A stretch of 64,000 bases of DNA from Solanum dulcamara (GCF_947179165.1 NC_077240.1:7180001-7244000); one strand, 5' to 3'; shown: positions 11,986-23,339, counted from the stretch's first letter. Numbers and translations are program-made. Notes: generated by a model not told the origin, from the sequence alone.

Positions 11986-12785
11986 GTGTGATTGCTTTTT
12001 AAAAAAGGATACACCCATGAATGGTCCAATACCTCACTGGCATTGAGAATTCATCCTTTTTACACTTCTTTTCAACTTACATTTTATAAAGTTTGCACTT
12101 TGTGCCCTTCGAAAAATTATTATCAATTCTCAATGAATATATGCTATTTATTTTTGTAAAAATTATAGTACACAAAAAACTTTTTTTTAAACCATAGAAA
12201 CAGATGAGTGATACATATGTTAAACGCAAGCAAAATTGAAACTCAAATATTGATATATTCTATTAAAAAGAAAGAGACAAACTGTTATATTTATATCTTA
12301 AACTGGAATAATTTGGGAAGTTGTTCATTGCCCGATTTAAAAATAAAACAAAATATACACATTTGATTAGTAAGAATTATTAATAAAGAAAGGGTTGTTA
12401 TTGGGGACTATAATGTGGGACTGTCACAATGAGCTGTATGAATTCTGTCACGTACCACTTGTTGGGTGACTGACTAATTAATACTAATAATGAGCTATCC
12501 TCATAACAAATATATTGTACTAAAAAAAAAAAAACTTGAGTTGGAAAACCAGTGGCATGTATAATCTTCACTTCCAACAATAAAATTCCAAAAATAAATA
12601 ATGAAACGTATTGATGCAAGCGTTATCATTATTAATTTATTTATTTTTGATATAATTATTTGATATTCACTGATTCAAAAAATTTAGATTTCCACCATGT
12701 AAAAATTTATTAAAAAAAGCACTTTTTACCGTGAGTTTCTTCATTCCATAAAAGACCTTCAATCATTTGATGAAAAATAACCTAA
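11986..12785. other. AT-rich intergenic region left of duplication unit 1
   Basis: No gene or recognisable repeat is seen. The ORF at 12398-12619 (minus) shows no family resemblance. Homology with the second unit begins near 12786. Confidence 0.5.
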
Positions 12786-13309
12786 TTTTATTCATCTTTA
12801 CTACATCCGTAATAATTTATCATTACTAATTAAATTGTGTTAATATTAAGTTACGTATATTAGCAAAAAGGGAGATTTTTTTTCTTTTGGGCTAAGTTCT
12901 TTCTTATTTTTACATGATGATTATGATCAACGATATTTTGTTAACATAGATTTAAAATATACGAAGTTTATTGAAAAAATAATCTAACAATATGTTTAAT
13001 TAAGTTGAAAAAATTGATTGAACTAGCATTATGATAAATGAAGCATGATCAATTAATTAAGACAAATGTAGTAATTGGAAAAACTAAAGTTTAATGTTTT
13101 CTATCTCAAAAAAATAATATTATCTTTCTATAATCAAACAAACTTAACTTCAAAATTTCTAAAGTTTGTATCAAGTGAAACTGTATCAAAATAAATTAGG
13201 ACGGAGATCGTAAAAGGGACTATTACGCAAATATGAGAAAGTATTGAGGCAGGGACTGGAGAAATAAAAAGGCAATAAAACAGCTCATTTTGGGCAGTAT
13301 CCCTTTTCA

Positions 13310-13489
13310 CCGTGATACGTCAACGAGAAAGAAGAAGATTTGTGAAGAAGAAGAAGAATCCTAAGAAGAAGATTCGAACAAGATAGATAGATTTTTTTAG
13401 ATAAATACCTTAGCAGCGAAGAAATCTGAGCTTCAGAATTTGATTGAATCTCTGAAATCACATTGCAAATAGATTCATTATCCATCAAG
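13310..13489 (+). other. Probable 5' UTR exon of bZIP copy 1
   Basis: The purine-rich, ATG-free sequence (gaagaagaagaagaatcc) ends at ...atccatcaag before GGTGAGCA, a strong donor. The next coding exon has an acceptor at 14934. The left boundary (transcription start) is a guess. An ACGT core (atacgtcaac) lies at about 13315. Intron 13490-14934 holds an old RTE tail at 14128. Confidence 0.6.
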
Positions 13490-14127
13490 GTGAGCATATT
13501 TTCATCGGAAAAATGAAAATATCTTCCGGTTTTCGTTAATTAGCTTCTTCTTTTTTGTTTTTGTTAATATGATTTGAAGTTTTTTGTTTGATTACTATGA
13601 AAATATGAGCAAAAGTAGAGGAACAAAAATCTGGGTTTATATTATTTGCCTTCCTCTTTTCGAGTGATTAATTGGAAGTTGTTCCTCTTAGGGAGGAACA
13701 ATTGATCAAAAGTAGAGAGACTATTGTCTCGGATTTGTAGAAGAACTTTTTTTCCGATTTCCTAATAATTTTCTTCTGATGAAATGGGAAAAAGGAAAAT
13801 AAGAAGATTCAAAATATATATCCAGTTATCTATACTGGTGGGAAATTTAGAAGTTTACATAACGTAAGCATCCATTAATGTTGCAGTAGCAATTTTTTCT
13901 TCTATTTTAGATGAAAAAATATATATGGAAAGCAAGTTTTGATTTTTACTTGGTAGAGATTTGATGAACAATTTGGGATTTAAGGTTAGGTACTCGTGGG
14001 ATAGTCTGCAGAGAGATTGCGCCACAGTTCCTTTTTTTTGACAAAGGATTGCGATCACAGTTTCTAGTCTTTTGATTGTTCAAATTTATGTAAAGATGGA
14101 GTGTTTCAGAATGCCCATGGAAAATAG

Positions 14128-14290
14128 ATACAACAACAACAACAATCACCCACTGGAATCCCACAAGTGGGGTCTGGAGAGGGTAGGATGTACGCAGTCC
14201 TTACCACTACCTCACGGAGATAGAGAGGCTATTTTCGAAAGATCATCCGTTCGAAAGTCACAGTTCTAAGTACGAGAGAAAATAAACAAT
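14128..14290 (-). mobile_element. RTE LINE 3' tail (or related SINE), copy in unit 1
   Basis: The plus strand shows acaacaacaacaacaatcac, cactggaatcccacaagtgg, ggtctggagagggtagg and tacctcacggagatagagag. This is the same block found at the 3' ends of the LINEs at 17.4, 38.9 and 56.3 kb. Only the tail is present. The same insertion sits at 36095 in unit 2, so it predates the duplication (or was copied by conversion). Confidence 0.8.
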
Positions 14291-14953
14291 ATATATAGCA
14301 TAAAGAAAAAAGAAAAAAGAAAAAAAAAATAGATAAAGTTGCTAAAATTTATTATGCTGATGTTGTAACATATTCAGTTGTTTGTGTGCACTTTCTCACA
14401 AGAGCTTAACTTTGTGCCTCGCCTGAACATTTCATGAATGCATAGCTGCATCCTTTCCAGGTGGAATATATCTATAATGAGTATCTGCAGATAAGCTAAA
14501 ATTAGAGCTTCTTTATTTCCACATAAGTAAACTCGGGAAAAGTATAGCTGTGTGTTAGAGCATAAGGAAACAATTCCTATCGTTTTGATGCTATAATTTA
14601 ATTCTTTTTTGCATTGGTAATATTGCTGTGATTCCCCATTTGTCGTGGTAGTTGTTGGGTGGTGGGGGGGGAGGTTCAAGGTCTTTGTTTCTTTTCCTGC
14701 ATAAAATCACTTTACAGATTGGATAGCCTTAATTTGTATCCATCAAATCGCTTTTAGTTAAAGAGCTGCAGGAAACATAATGTTTGAATTCAGAATCGTA
14801 TTGATTGGAGTAGAAAGTTTTGGGATTTGTTCATGATACTTCGCTTGCTAAATAGTGAGATCACTTTTATCAAGGGCTGTTATATTTTTGAAGGTTTACT
14901 CATCCCACTGGTGCATATCTTTTTTTCCTTATAGGGATCTTGTGTGCTTTTTT

Positions 14954-17900
14954 ATGGCAAATTCAAAAGGTCCATGTACCATGAGAAATATGATGTACAA
15001 TGGGAAGAGCTCTTTACTGCCTCCTAAAAGTCCCTTTCCTAGTTTGGCCCCATCATATGTCGATTATGTCCCCAGTTCTGCTTTCAACCAAAAGGGCATT
15101 CAGAAACCCAGAGATGGACATTCACACCATCAGCGTACTTCCTCTGAAAGCTGTATTATAGAGGAGCAACCGTCTTGGTTCGATGATCTTCTTAATGAGC
15201 CAGAAACTCCTGTACGCAGAGGCAGCCATCGACGTTCATCTAGCGACTCCTTTGCATATTTTGATTCTGCTAACGCTGCAAACTTAGATTACATAGCTCA
15301 AGTTGATAACAAGTTCAGAAATATGCCACCTATCCCTTCGTGGGGGTCTCAAGACGTTGATTATTACAAAGATGCTCGACAAGCTGCTTCTTTTGCCGAT
15401 CAAAACTCCTCAATCCGACGCAAGAATAGGGAAAAGGATGTATCTTCAACTACAGTATCACATCTCCGCAGCCTTTCCTCTCCTGGGGAAGATCTCCGTA
15501 TTCAGAGGTCTGGATCGCCATGCCTCCCGCAAGACGGAGACAGGCCTAGATCTGCGGGAAGTGACAAGCAGGATGTAGCCGAATCTGGCCCTCCTTATCC
15601 AAGAGGGTCCGCTGAAAAAAAAGATTCTTGTCAGAGTAAGAGTTCTTCATCAGAAACAGACACAAAACGTGCGAAACAGTAAGTTCAAAGCACTCTGCAA
15701 CCCCTCCATACCACCCACCCTTTTCTTAAAAGAAATTCTGGGAAGGCAGAAGGGGATATGTTTGTTAATTTGATATTTGCTTGAGAGCTTAGTTCAATAT
15801 AAAAGTAATATTTTATCAGAAGATTTTCTTTTTGTGTATAACTGAGATATCCCCGAGAACTGTGGCGTATGGTTTGAAACTTGGTGGATAATGGGGCGCG
15901 GCACCCTCTACCCTTCTCCACTTAAATACCCAAATTTTGTCTGCAGCTGTGTCCCAAAGATGGCCTTTTCTATTTCATTCGTATTCCAAGTCTGTTAGTA
16001 TTCGTTTACGGTGGGTGGCTAAACAGGAGGAGATCCTTGTGGGTTAGACTAACTGGCCGAGAAGGTTAGCGAGGTTCCTTCTACGGTGAAGTAAGAGATC
16101 TTTCACTATAGTGGGAAAGGTCTTATCCTTTTATCATCTTAACACGTATCAAGTGGCTTTATCTAAGTTGAAATGGAGCCTTTCGTATTTGGCCGTAAAT
16201 CTCTGTCAAGATCTAAGCTGTCCTTTATATTAATGTATTTTAGCATCTCAAGATCTAAGTTGGCCGCTCTCAAGATGTTATTTTAGCATTTTATGTTGAA
16301 GTGCCCCCTTCCCCCTCCAAATATGATGTTTTTTAACGTTAAAAGGTATCATAAAATACAGGCAATTCGCTCAGCGGTCACGAGTCAGAAAGCTTCAATA
16401 CATAGCTGAATTGGAAAGAAATGTACAAGCTTTGCAGGCATGTATCAGCTGAACCTTTGAAATACATACACTGGTACCTGGACATGAAGTGGATGTTGCA
16501 TTTTGGTAAATTGTTAATTTGACTAGTTTTGGTGATTTCAGGCTGAAGGTTCTGAAGTGTCTGCTGAGCTTGAATTCCTTAACCAGCAGAATCTTATCCT
16601 CAGCATGGAGAATAAAGCCCTAAAGCAGCGCTTAGAAAGTTTAGCTCAGGAACAACTTATAAAGTATTGTAAGTTTCTTTATCTGTTATACTGAATTATT
16701 CTACTTGTTTCTAGTGCTTGTATTCTTGGACTATTTTGATAAAGTTGATTATGCAGCAGGTCTTGTGAGTCCAAACCTAATTAGGTTTATCACCTAATTA
16801 GGTTTATCTGAAATAAGTATTATATAATTGATTTTTTCATGGTGAATTAAATAATTGCAAGTGAGGGAGTATTGGTTCAAGTGAGCTGGGAAAGTGGACA
16901 CGGTTTTCCTGGAACTAAAACAAAAGTTTTTGAGTAATGTTCAATTTGATTATCAAAATAGCGGTCTCTAGGACAATTACTGGTCATCCCAAATACATCA
17001 ATTGTTGGTAAGAAGATGGAATGATCTTGTTGTAGCGAAGGTTGTGGCCTAACGGTGAATGAAACCATTGAAAACCAGGGTTAAAATCCCAGTAGAGACA
17101 AAAAGTGCTAGGTGATTTCTTCGGTACTTTTACTGGTGAGAGGTAGCAAGTACCCGATGAAATAAGGAAGGTGCGTGCGCCAGGTGTCCCGGACACGGAG
17201 GCTTTTTAAAAATGAAATGATCTTGCTGATAATCTAAAAGTTCTTTGAACTAATAAATTTGCAAAAAATTGCCTTCTTTTCCAGCTGTTTGGAAAACTAG
17301 AATGGTCTTCCCTGTGATCCTATTCTACTATAAGTATTTGAATTGTTTTATATCACTTCAAAAAGAATAAATCTATTCTTCACTATTAAGGTTGTCTTAG
17401 CAGCAACAACAACAACAACATACCCAGTGAAATTCCACAAGTGAGGTCTGGGGAGGGTAGAGTATACTTAGATCTTACCACTACCTCATGGATATAGAGA
17501 GGCTGTTTCCGAAAGACCCTCAGCTCAAAAGTACCTATCTCGAGAAAGAGAGAACAACAATATATATATACCATATCTTCTAAAACAAGAAGCGCTGCAA
17601 ATTCTACAAAACAAGAACAAAACCAATATAAAAAAAATGACAGTCCGAGGGCAATAACAACACAACTAAATTGGCACGTCTAGGCCTAAGACCAATCCTA
17701 AACCGTCACAGGGCAATACAACATTTTCCCCTGCTAGCCTTCTACCCTTCCCAGTCTTCTACCCTAATACGCGACTCCCACTATTTTCTATCTAAGGTCA
17801 TGTCCTCGGTGATATGAAGTTGCGTCATATCATGTCTAATCACCTCTCTCCAATATTTTTTCGGTCTACCCCTACCCCTCCGCATAGCCCCCAAATCCAA

Positions 17901-20900
17901 CCGCTCGCACCTCTTAACTGGGGCATCGACACACATCCTCTGCACATGCCCAAATCATCTCAGTCTTGCTTCTCTCATCTTGTTTGCCACAGAGGCCACT
18001 TTCACCTTCTCCCGAATAACCTCGTTCTTAATCTTATCCCTCCTAGTATGTCCACACATCCATCTTAACACTCTCATCTCCGCAACATGCATTTTCTTAA
18101 CATGAGAGTTCTTAACTGGTCAACACTCTGCACCATTTAACAACGACGGCCTAACCACCATTCTCTAGAACTTATCTTTAAGTTTAGGTGGTACCTTCTT
18201 ATTACACAGGAATCCAGAGGCAAGCCTCCATTTCATCCATGCTGCCCTAATGCGATGCATGACATCATCGTTGATATCCCCACTACTCTGGATGATGGAT
18301 CCAAGATATTTAAAGCTTTCTCTCTTGGGGATAGGTTGAGTGGCAAGCCTCACTTCCATGCCCTCTTCATCCAACGTACCACTGAATTTGCACTCCAGGT
18401 ACTTTGTCTTGATCCTGCTCAATTTGAACCCTTTGGACTTCAAAGTTTGTCTCCAAACCTCCAACCTATTATTGACTCTGTCCCGAGTCTCATCAATCAA
18501 AACTATGTCATCTGCGAATAACATACACCAAGGGACCTCCTCTTAAATAGATTGTGTCAGCTCATCCATCACCAAGGCAAAAATAAAAAGACTCAGCACG
18601 GATTCCTGATGTAGTCACATCTCAACAGGAAAGTACTCAGAGTCACCTCCCACCGTCCTAACCCAAGTCTTGGCTCCAGCATACATATCCTTTATCGCCC
18701 TAATATAAACCATCGGAACACCTTTAGCCTCCAGACACCTCCAGAGAACATTCGTCAAAACTTTGTCATAGGCCTTTTTAAGATTAATGAACATCATATG
18801 AAGATCCCACTTTCCTTCCCTAAATTTCTCCATCAGTCTCCGCATAAGATGGATTGCTTCAAGAGTCGATCGCCCCGGCATGAATCCGAACTGATTCTCT
18901 GAAATTGACACTATGCTCCTCACCCTCATCTCCACCACCCTCTCCCAAATCTTCATAGTATGGCTTAACAATTTGATACCTCTGTAATTATTACAGTTTT
19001 GGATATCACCCTTGTTCTTGTACAAAGGAACCATAGTACTCCCCCTCCATTCATCGGGCATCTTAGCTGTCTTCAAAATAGCATTAAACAACCTAGTCAA
19101 TCACTCCAAATCTGCCTTGTCAGTGCTCTTCCAAAAGTCCACTGGAATCTCGTCGGGTCTGATCGCTCTCCCCTTCCTCATCCTACTAATAGACATCTAA
19201 CCTCCTCAACCCTAAAGCACCTGCAATATCCAAAATCCCGAAGACTATGGGAGTGCACCAAATCACCCAGTACAATATCTCGGTCCCCTTTTGTCATTTA
19301 AGAGTTCGTGGAAGTAAGATTGCCACCTTTGCTTAATAAAGGTCTCATCCATTGGCACTTCACCTTCCTCGTCCTTGATGCACTTTACTTGATTCAAGTC
19401 GCGAGCTTTTCTCTTTCTCACTTTGGCGAGCTTATACAATCTCTTATCTCCGCCTTTTTTCCCTAACTCGACATATAAGTGTTCAAAGGCTGTCGTCTTA
19501 GCACTCGTGATCGCCGACTTTGCTTCCATCTTCGCCGTCTTATAAATACCCTTAAGCCTACACTTCTCAGCTTCATCCACACACTCAAACCACTCCGTAT
19601 AAGCCACCTTCTTAGCTTTCACTTTGTCTTGAACTTCTCCATTCCACCACCAATCGCCTGGACGACCACCAAAGATTCCTCTCGATACCCCTAATACCTC
19701 GGTAGCTGCATTTCTAATGCAATCAGGAGTCGTGTCCCACATGTTGTTCATATCCCCGCTACTACTTCAGGCCCCCATACCAATTAACTTCTCTCTTATC
19801 TCCTGAGAAAGGGTAGGGGTTAGGCCCCCCCATCTAATCCTCGGTCGATCATAAAGGGTCTTCTTTCTCCTATCCCTTTTAATCTCCAAATCCATCACCA
19901 AGATCCTATGTTGAGTAGTAATATTTTCGCTCGGAATAACCTTGCAATCCTTACAAAGGCCTCTATCCCCCTTTCGAAAGAGTAGGTAGTCAATCTGTAT
20001 CCTAGCTATCGTGCTGCTAAAAGTAACCAAGTGATTTTCCCTCTTCAGAAAACACGAGTTAGCAACTACCAACTCAAAAGCTTTAGCAAACTCCAGGAGA
20101 GATGTCCCACCACCAATTCTTTCCCCAAAATCATAGCCTCTATGGACATCATTAAAACCACTAGACGTTGTAGACGTTGTTCCGATATGACCATTGAAAT
20201 CTCCACCAATGAAAATTTTTTCGGTGCTCGGTATACCTCTCACTACCTCATTCAAATCCTCCCAAAAGAGCCTTTTGGCTTCCTCATCCAGGCCCACATG
20301 GGGTGCATACACACTTAAAACATTCATAATAAGCTTGCCTATAACCAGCTTAATAGTCATCATCCTATCATTGATCCTCTTTACCTCCACCACACACTCT
20401 CTTAGATCCGCGTCAACTAGAATACCTACTCCATTTATATCTCTTGAGCTTCCTGAGTACCACAATTTAAACCCGTCCACATCCGAGCTTTGTTACCTAC
20501 CCCTCTAGTCTCCTGAATACAAGCTATATTAATCTTTCTCCTCTTAAGACTCTTCACTAGCTTTATGGACTTCCCCGTAAGTGACCCTATGTTCCACGAT
20601 CCTATTCTCAACTTAAGAAAACCCGTCACTATTTCCTCTTGCCTTCCTCCTCAATCGAGGACATGACCCTAAAGCCACTATAAAATATGAACTTCAGAGT
20701 AATAAACTGAGAACAAATAAATCAAAAGAATACAAGCAACAATCTAATAACTGACAATATAGACTCACTAACTAATAAGCAAGTATGCAAAATCAAGAGC
20801 ACTAGTCAACAAGTGACGAAAGAGGAAAGAAAAGGAAGAACAATAAAGATAAGGCTAAAACAAAAACAAGAACAATAAAGGTAAGCAAGCTGATCAAAGG

Positions 20901-21924
20901 CCTGAAAAGTAGTTGGGGCACAAGGGATCAGCTAGGAAAAGGCAAGGTAAGAAGAACCTGGACGTCGCCGGAATCTTGAGGGGACAAGGGAGATACTTGG
21001 GTTGGACCTTGGTGGCCTCCAACGTAAGTGCGACGGAATCGAGAGGGAGGTAGCCGTTGTCGGGGAAGAAAGAAATCGGAGGAGCGAATCATATACACGA
21101 TTTCATAAGATAAAATAACACAAGGTGAATAGCGAAGATAAAAAATTGTATTTTTTAATTTAAAGGATGCTGCTTGCTGGGACTTGATCCCTTATGATCT
21201 CCTTTTAAGATGGACAATCTAACTAAGGTCAAAGTTTCTTGGGAAAAAAAAAGTAGTACTCTTTTCCACTGCATCTGGATGACCTTAGTGTGAATGGGTC
21301 CCTGTTTTCTGCTTCAAGCCTTCAAATTTGCTTACCTTTCAAAATTAACTCAAGGGATGGAAGTTATTTTTATTTATCTCTGGAGCAATCGTAGCATACA
21401 TACAGATTAATATGAATGATTGGATGACTTTTGTGGAGCATGATATTGTTGTTCAGCTGCTTTGCTATCACACCTCTCTTTTGCACTTTTTTGGTAAAAC
21501 GGAAAGTTACTTGTCCAAATTAAGAAAGAGAAGCAATGCGGTCGAATTTGCAACTACAAGATTGCTAAATAATTGATCTTTCATTTCCCCAAGTCCTTCT
21601 GTTTTGTTGGATAGTGGTGTTTCAGAGCAGTTGAAAATTTATGCAACCAGTAGTTTATTTTCATTTGTTTACATTGAAAACTGCAACTCATAAATTTTAT
21701 ACACAGTGGAGCATGAAGTTCTGGAAAGAGAAAGAGGAAGACTACGAGCGTTGTATCAGCAACAACAGCCACAGCCACAGCCACAGCCTCAGCTACAGCA
21801 ACAGAAGCCATCTTTCAGCCATCGTCGCACCACTAGTAGGGATCTTGATCAACAATTTGCAAACCTCTCCCTGAAACAAAATGAGGCCGAGCGTGATGCT
21901 GTTTCAGGACAACTTCACATTTGA
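14954..21924 (+). CDS. bZIP transcription factor, copy 1 (381 aa)
   Basis: Nuclear DNA-binding protein. Coding exons: 14954-15678, 16362-16437, 16542-16668, 21707-21924. Phases agree. The start [12 protein letters not shown] lies 19 bases after the acceptor at 14934; the open frame upstream of it is intronic. The N-terminal 230 residues are Ser/Pro-rich with [17 protein letters not shown] and [15 protein letters not shown], probable phosphorylation sites as in plant bZIPs with a PSW-DLL motif. The basic region (about 236-256) is [22 protein letters not shown], followed by a leucine zipper to about residue 305. The invariant Asn of bZIP basic regions is Lys here. The C-terminal tail has a Q/P repeat ([12 protein letters not shown]). 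Intron 3 (16438-16541) is GC-AG. The last intron is 5 kb because of a SINE and a full LINE. It resembles Arabidopsis At1g58110-type proteins (from memory). Confidence 0.9.
17033..17213 (+). mobile_element. TS-type tRNA-derived SINE, unit 1
   Basis: A SINE of the tobacco/Solanaceae TS group. Seen: an A-box-like stretch ggttgtggcctaacggtgaa, B-box-like ggttaaaatcccagtagaga, then aaaaagtgctaggtgatttc, gagaggtagcaagtaccc, ggaaggtgcg and cccggacac, ending in a T/A-rich tail. It is flanked by an imperfect target duplication, gaatgatcttgttg (17019-17032) and gaaatgatcttgctg (17214-17228). The same element occurs in unit 2, so it is older than the duplication. Confidence 0.88.
18165..19100 (-). pseudogene. 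LINE reverse transcriptase, broken
   Basis: Two frames, 19100-18615 and 18524-18165. The first has [19 protein letters not shown] and [17 protein letters not shown], then motif A as [11 protein letters not shown], where the catalytic Asp is Asn. The second opens with [12 protein letters not shown] (catalytic FADD box), followed by the thumb region [17 protein letters not shown]. The changed motif A residue plus the frame breaks mean the copy is inactive. Confidence 0.88.
19767..20629 (-). pseudogene. LINE AP-endonuclease domain, broken
   Basis: Two overlapping frames (20629-20435 and 20480-19767). The N-terminus has [15 protein letters not shown] and [11 protein letters not shown], then [29 protein letters not shown] and ATRIQ-type [11 protein letters not shown], the ordered motifs of exonuclease-endonuclease-phosphatase domains in RTE LINEs. 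A frame change near 20450 splits it. A connector frame lies at 19751-19263. Confidence 0.88.
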
Positions 21925-22846
21925 CCGTAACTGTGGCTTTGCCTTTAATCTTGTCTTACTGACTGTCCCTCAGTTGACTTTGCCATGGAGTGACAGAAAT
22001 TCACGATTTTCATTGTGTGAGATCAAGAAGAGGTCTCGCTTCCCATGTGCTCACCTCCAACGGGTTTGTTCTCCTACTGTCTAAATTGATTCTAGTTCTT
22101 GTTTCAACATTTTGTCTTTTACATCAACATTTGTTAAGCTTTTACGCGCACCTGGTGGTCAATGCTAAAGAATAGCATTTGTCGCAGTTGACTCATCTGA
22201 GGTGGTTAAATCCAGCATGATATCTCATGTCTTTGTATGTTGGGAGTGATTAAATTCATCAGTTTCCCTTACTCTCTCTTTTGTAACATTTTCCAACTTC
22301 TGATTCCTCTAATTTTATCTCCATGAATACGTTCTCATTAACCATGTAATGTAAGCATTGATGGAGCTCCTTTCTGCTCATTCCTTGTTTCTTCTTAATG
22401 CAATAAAGACATTCATGTTAGTTTCTAACTTTCTATTTCAGCCAAATATGGAAAGAAGTATTGTCTATTTGTCTTATGGTACATGGTACCCAGGGGCGCA
22501 GGCCTAGCAAACCTAACCCTATCTAATATCTTAGATTAATATTTCACATAAGTATTGCATTTTAAATCATATGGGTCTTCCATTCTACAAGAGGGATTAA
22601 TCCACCATTCAATTCAATACATACATAAGAATAAAAAAGAAAGCCAAGGAGTAAAATAGGGCTTGTATTCATATTGGACTTCGTTTGACATCAACTGCAA
22701 ACATTAGACACAACTCTGTAGGAAAAAGGGATCCGCAGATCAGAGATAAATCTTTCAACTTCTATAAATACTCAAAACGAACGATACCAATTGTTTATTT
22801 TTTTCAAAATTCAGAAAATACACCTGAAAATTAAAACCCATAGAAA
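21925..22846 (+). other. 3' UTR and intergenic region after bZIP copy 1
   Basis: Contains the probable bZIP 3' UTR with an AATAAA signal, then the short gap to the convergent MADS gene. It is conserved in unit 2 (43709-44631) with only scattered differences. No other gene is seen. Confidence 0.6.
22402..22407 (+). terminator. Candidate polyadenylation signal of bZIP copy 1
   Basis: AATAAA sits in aatgcaataaagac about 480 bp after the stop codon and is preserved in unit 2 at 44186. This is the best AATAAA in the downstream region. Confidence 0.5.
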
Positions 22847-23254
22847 TCACTCAACTCTCAGTCTTTTCCCCTTACCAACATCATTCTTGTTCTCCAAGAA
22901 ACGAATTCTCTTGTTGACAGCATCAAGCTTTGATTCCACTAGTGTCAGGAGATCCTTCTCTCCTTGTTCTTCTTCTGCTTGTGGTTCTGGTACTGGTACA
23001 GGTTCTGGTTTTGATGATTCCTTGTCCTTCTTTTCGGGTTTTAGATTTTGAGAGTAGAGATCAAGAACTACTTTAACAGCATCCAAATTTTCAGGCCAAG
23101 TCTGAAGTTCCCCTTGAGGACCGGAAATAATAGTACAGAGCTTGATATCACACAGTGTTGCAAGCTCCATTGATTTCCTCTTGATACATTCTTTCCTCAC
23201 TTGATAAGATTTCGGATTGATTGTTTTCTTCTTGCTTTGATTTTCTTCTGCCAT
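22847..23254 (-). CDS. Small type I MADS-box-like protein, copy 1 (135 aa)
   Basis: Intronless frame starting MAEENQSKKKTINPKS. Residues about 9-60 resemble a divergent type I (M-gamma, AGL80-like) MADS domain: YQVRKECIKRKSMELATLCDI, then KLCTIISGPQGELQTWPENL. This matches the family pattern K-R-x-x-L-x-x-x-ELSTLC ... IIYSP...WPS. The N-terminal DNA-contact part is degenerate. An E/P-rich linker (KPEPVPVPEPQAEEE) and a short coiled-coil-like end (LVESKLDAVNKRIRFLENK) follow. A TATA-like box lies 73-82 bp upstream. It is convergent with the bZIP gene. Unit 2 carries a 135-aa copy with five or six substitutions and no breaks, so both may be expressed. Family assignment is by eye. Confidence 0.78.
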   Translation of the reverse strand: MAEENQSKKKTINPKSYQVRKECIKRKSMELATLCDIKLCTIISGPQGELQTWPENLDAVKVVLDLYSQNLKPEKKDKESSKPEPVPVPEPQAEEEQGEKDLLTLVESKLDAVNKRIRFLENKNDVGKGKRLRVE

Positions 23255-23326
23255 GGCTTGATTCGATGTTCAAACCCCGAAAAAGGGAAAACTGGAGGAA
23301 TTGAATGAGTCCTAAGAAGTAGAGTG

Positions 23327-23336
23327 TATTATATAG
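23327..23336 (-). promoter_or_regulatory. TATA box of MADS copy 1
   Basis: On the minus strand CTATATAATA lies about 75 bp before the ATG, at a suitable distance for a core promoter. The same box is kept at 45111-45120. Confidence 0.55.
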
Positions 23337-23339
23337 GGT

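Larger units (their letters stand above)
17397..21160 (-). mobile_element. Near full-length RTE-clade LINE, unit 1 only
   Basis: Non-LTR retrotransposon in the last intron of bZIP copy 1, antisense to it. From its 5' end: a GC-richer leader (about 20640-21100), AP-type endonuclease, linker, reverse transcriptase, C-terminal zinc-ribbon-like region, and a conserved 3' tail ending in a GTT repeat at 17397. The reading frame is broken into at least five pieces. Unit 2 lacks it at this site (organelle-like DNA sits there instead), so it inserted after the duplication. Confidence 0.92.

Noticed and set aside
14855..14953. N-terminal extension of the bZIP frame (RSLLSRAVIFLKVYS)
   Set aside because: It lies before a good splice acceptor at 14934 and is mostly pyrimidine-rich intron; MANSKG is the likely start.
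14954..15678. Antisense or +1 ORFs over the bZIP exon (for example 15303-15578)
   Set aside because: Shadow frames of an exon that encodes a recognisable protein in the main frame; their perfect copy in unit 2 only reflects DNA identity.
15850..15920. Phrase ggtttgaaactt...caccctctacccttctcc, with relatives at 37815, 25060 and 49545
   Set aside because: Looks like a short dispersed repeat, but I could not define ends or a family, so it is not listed as an element.
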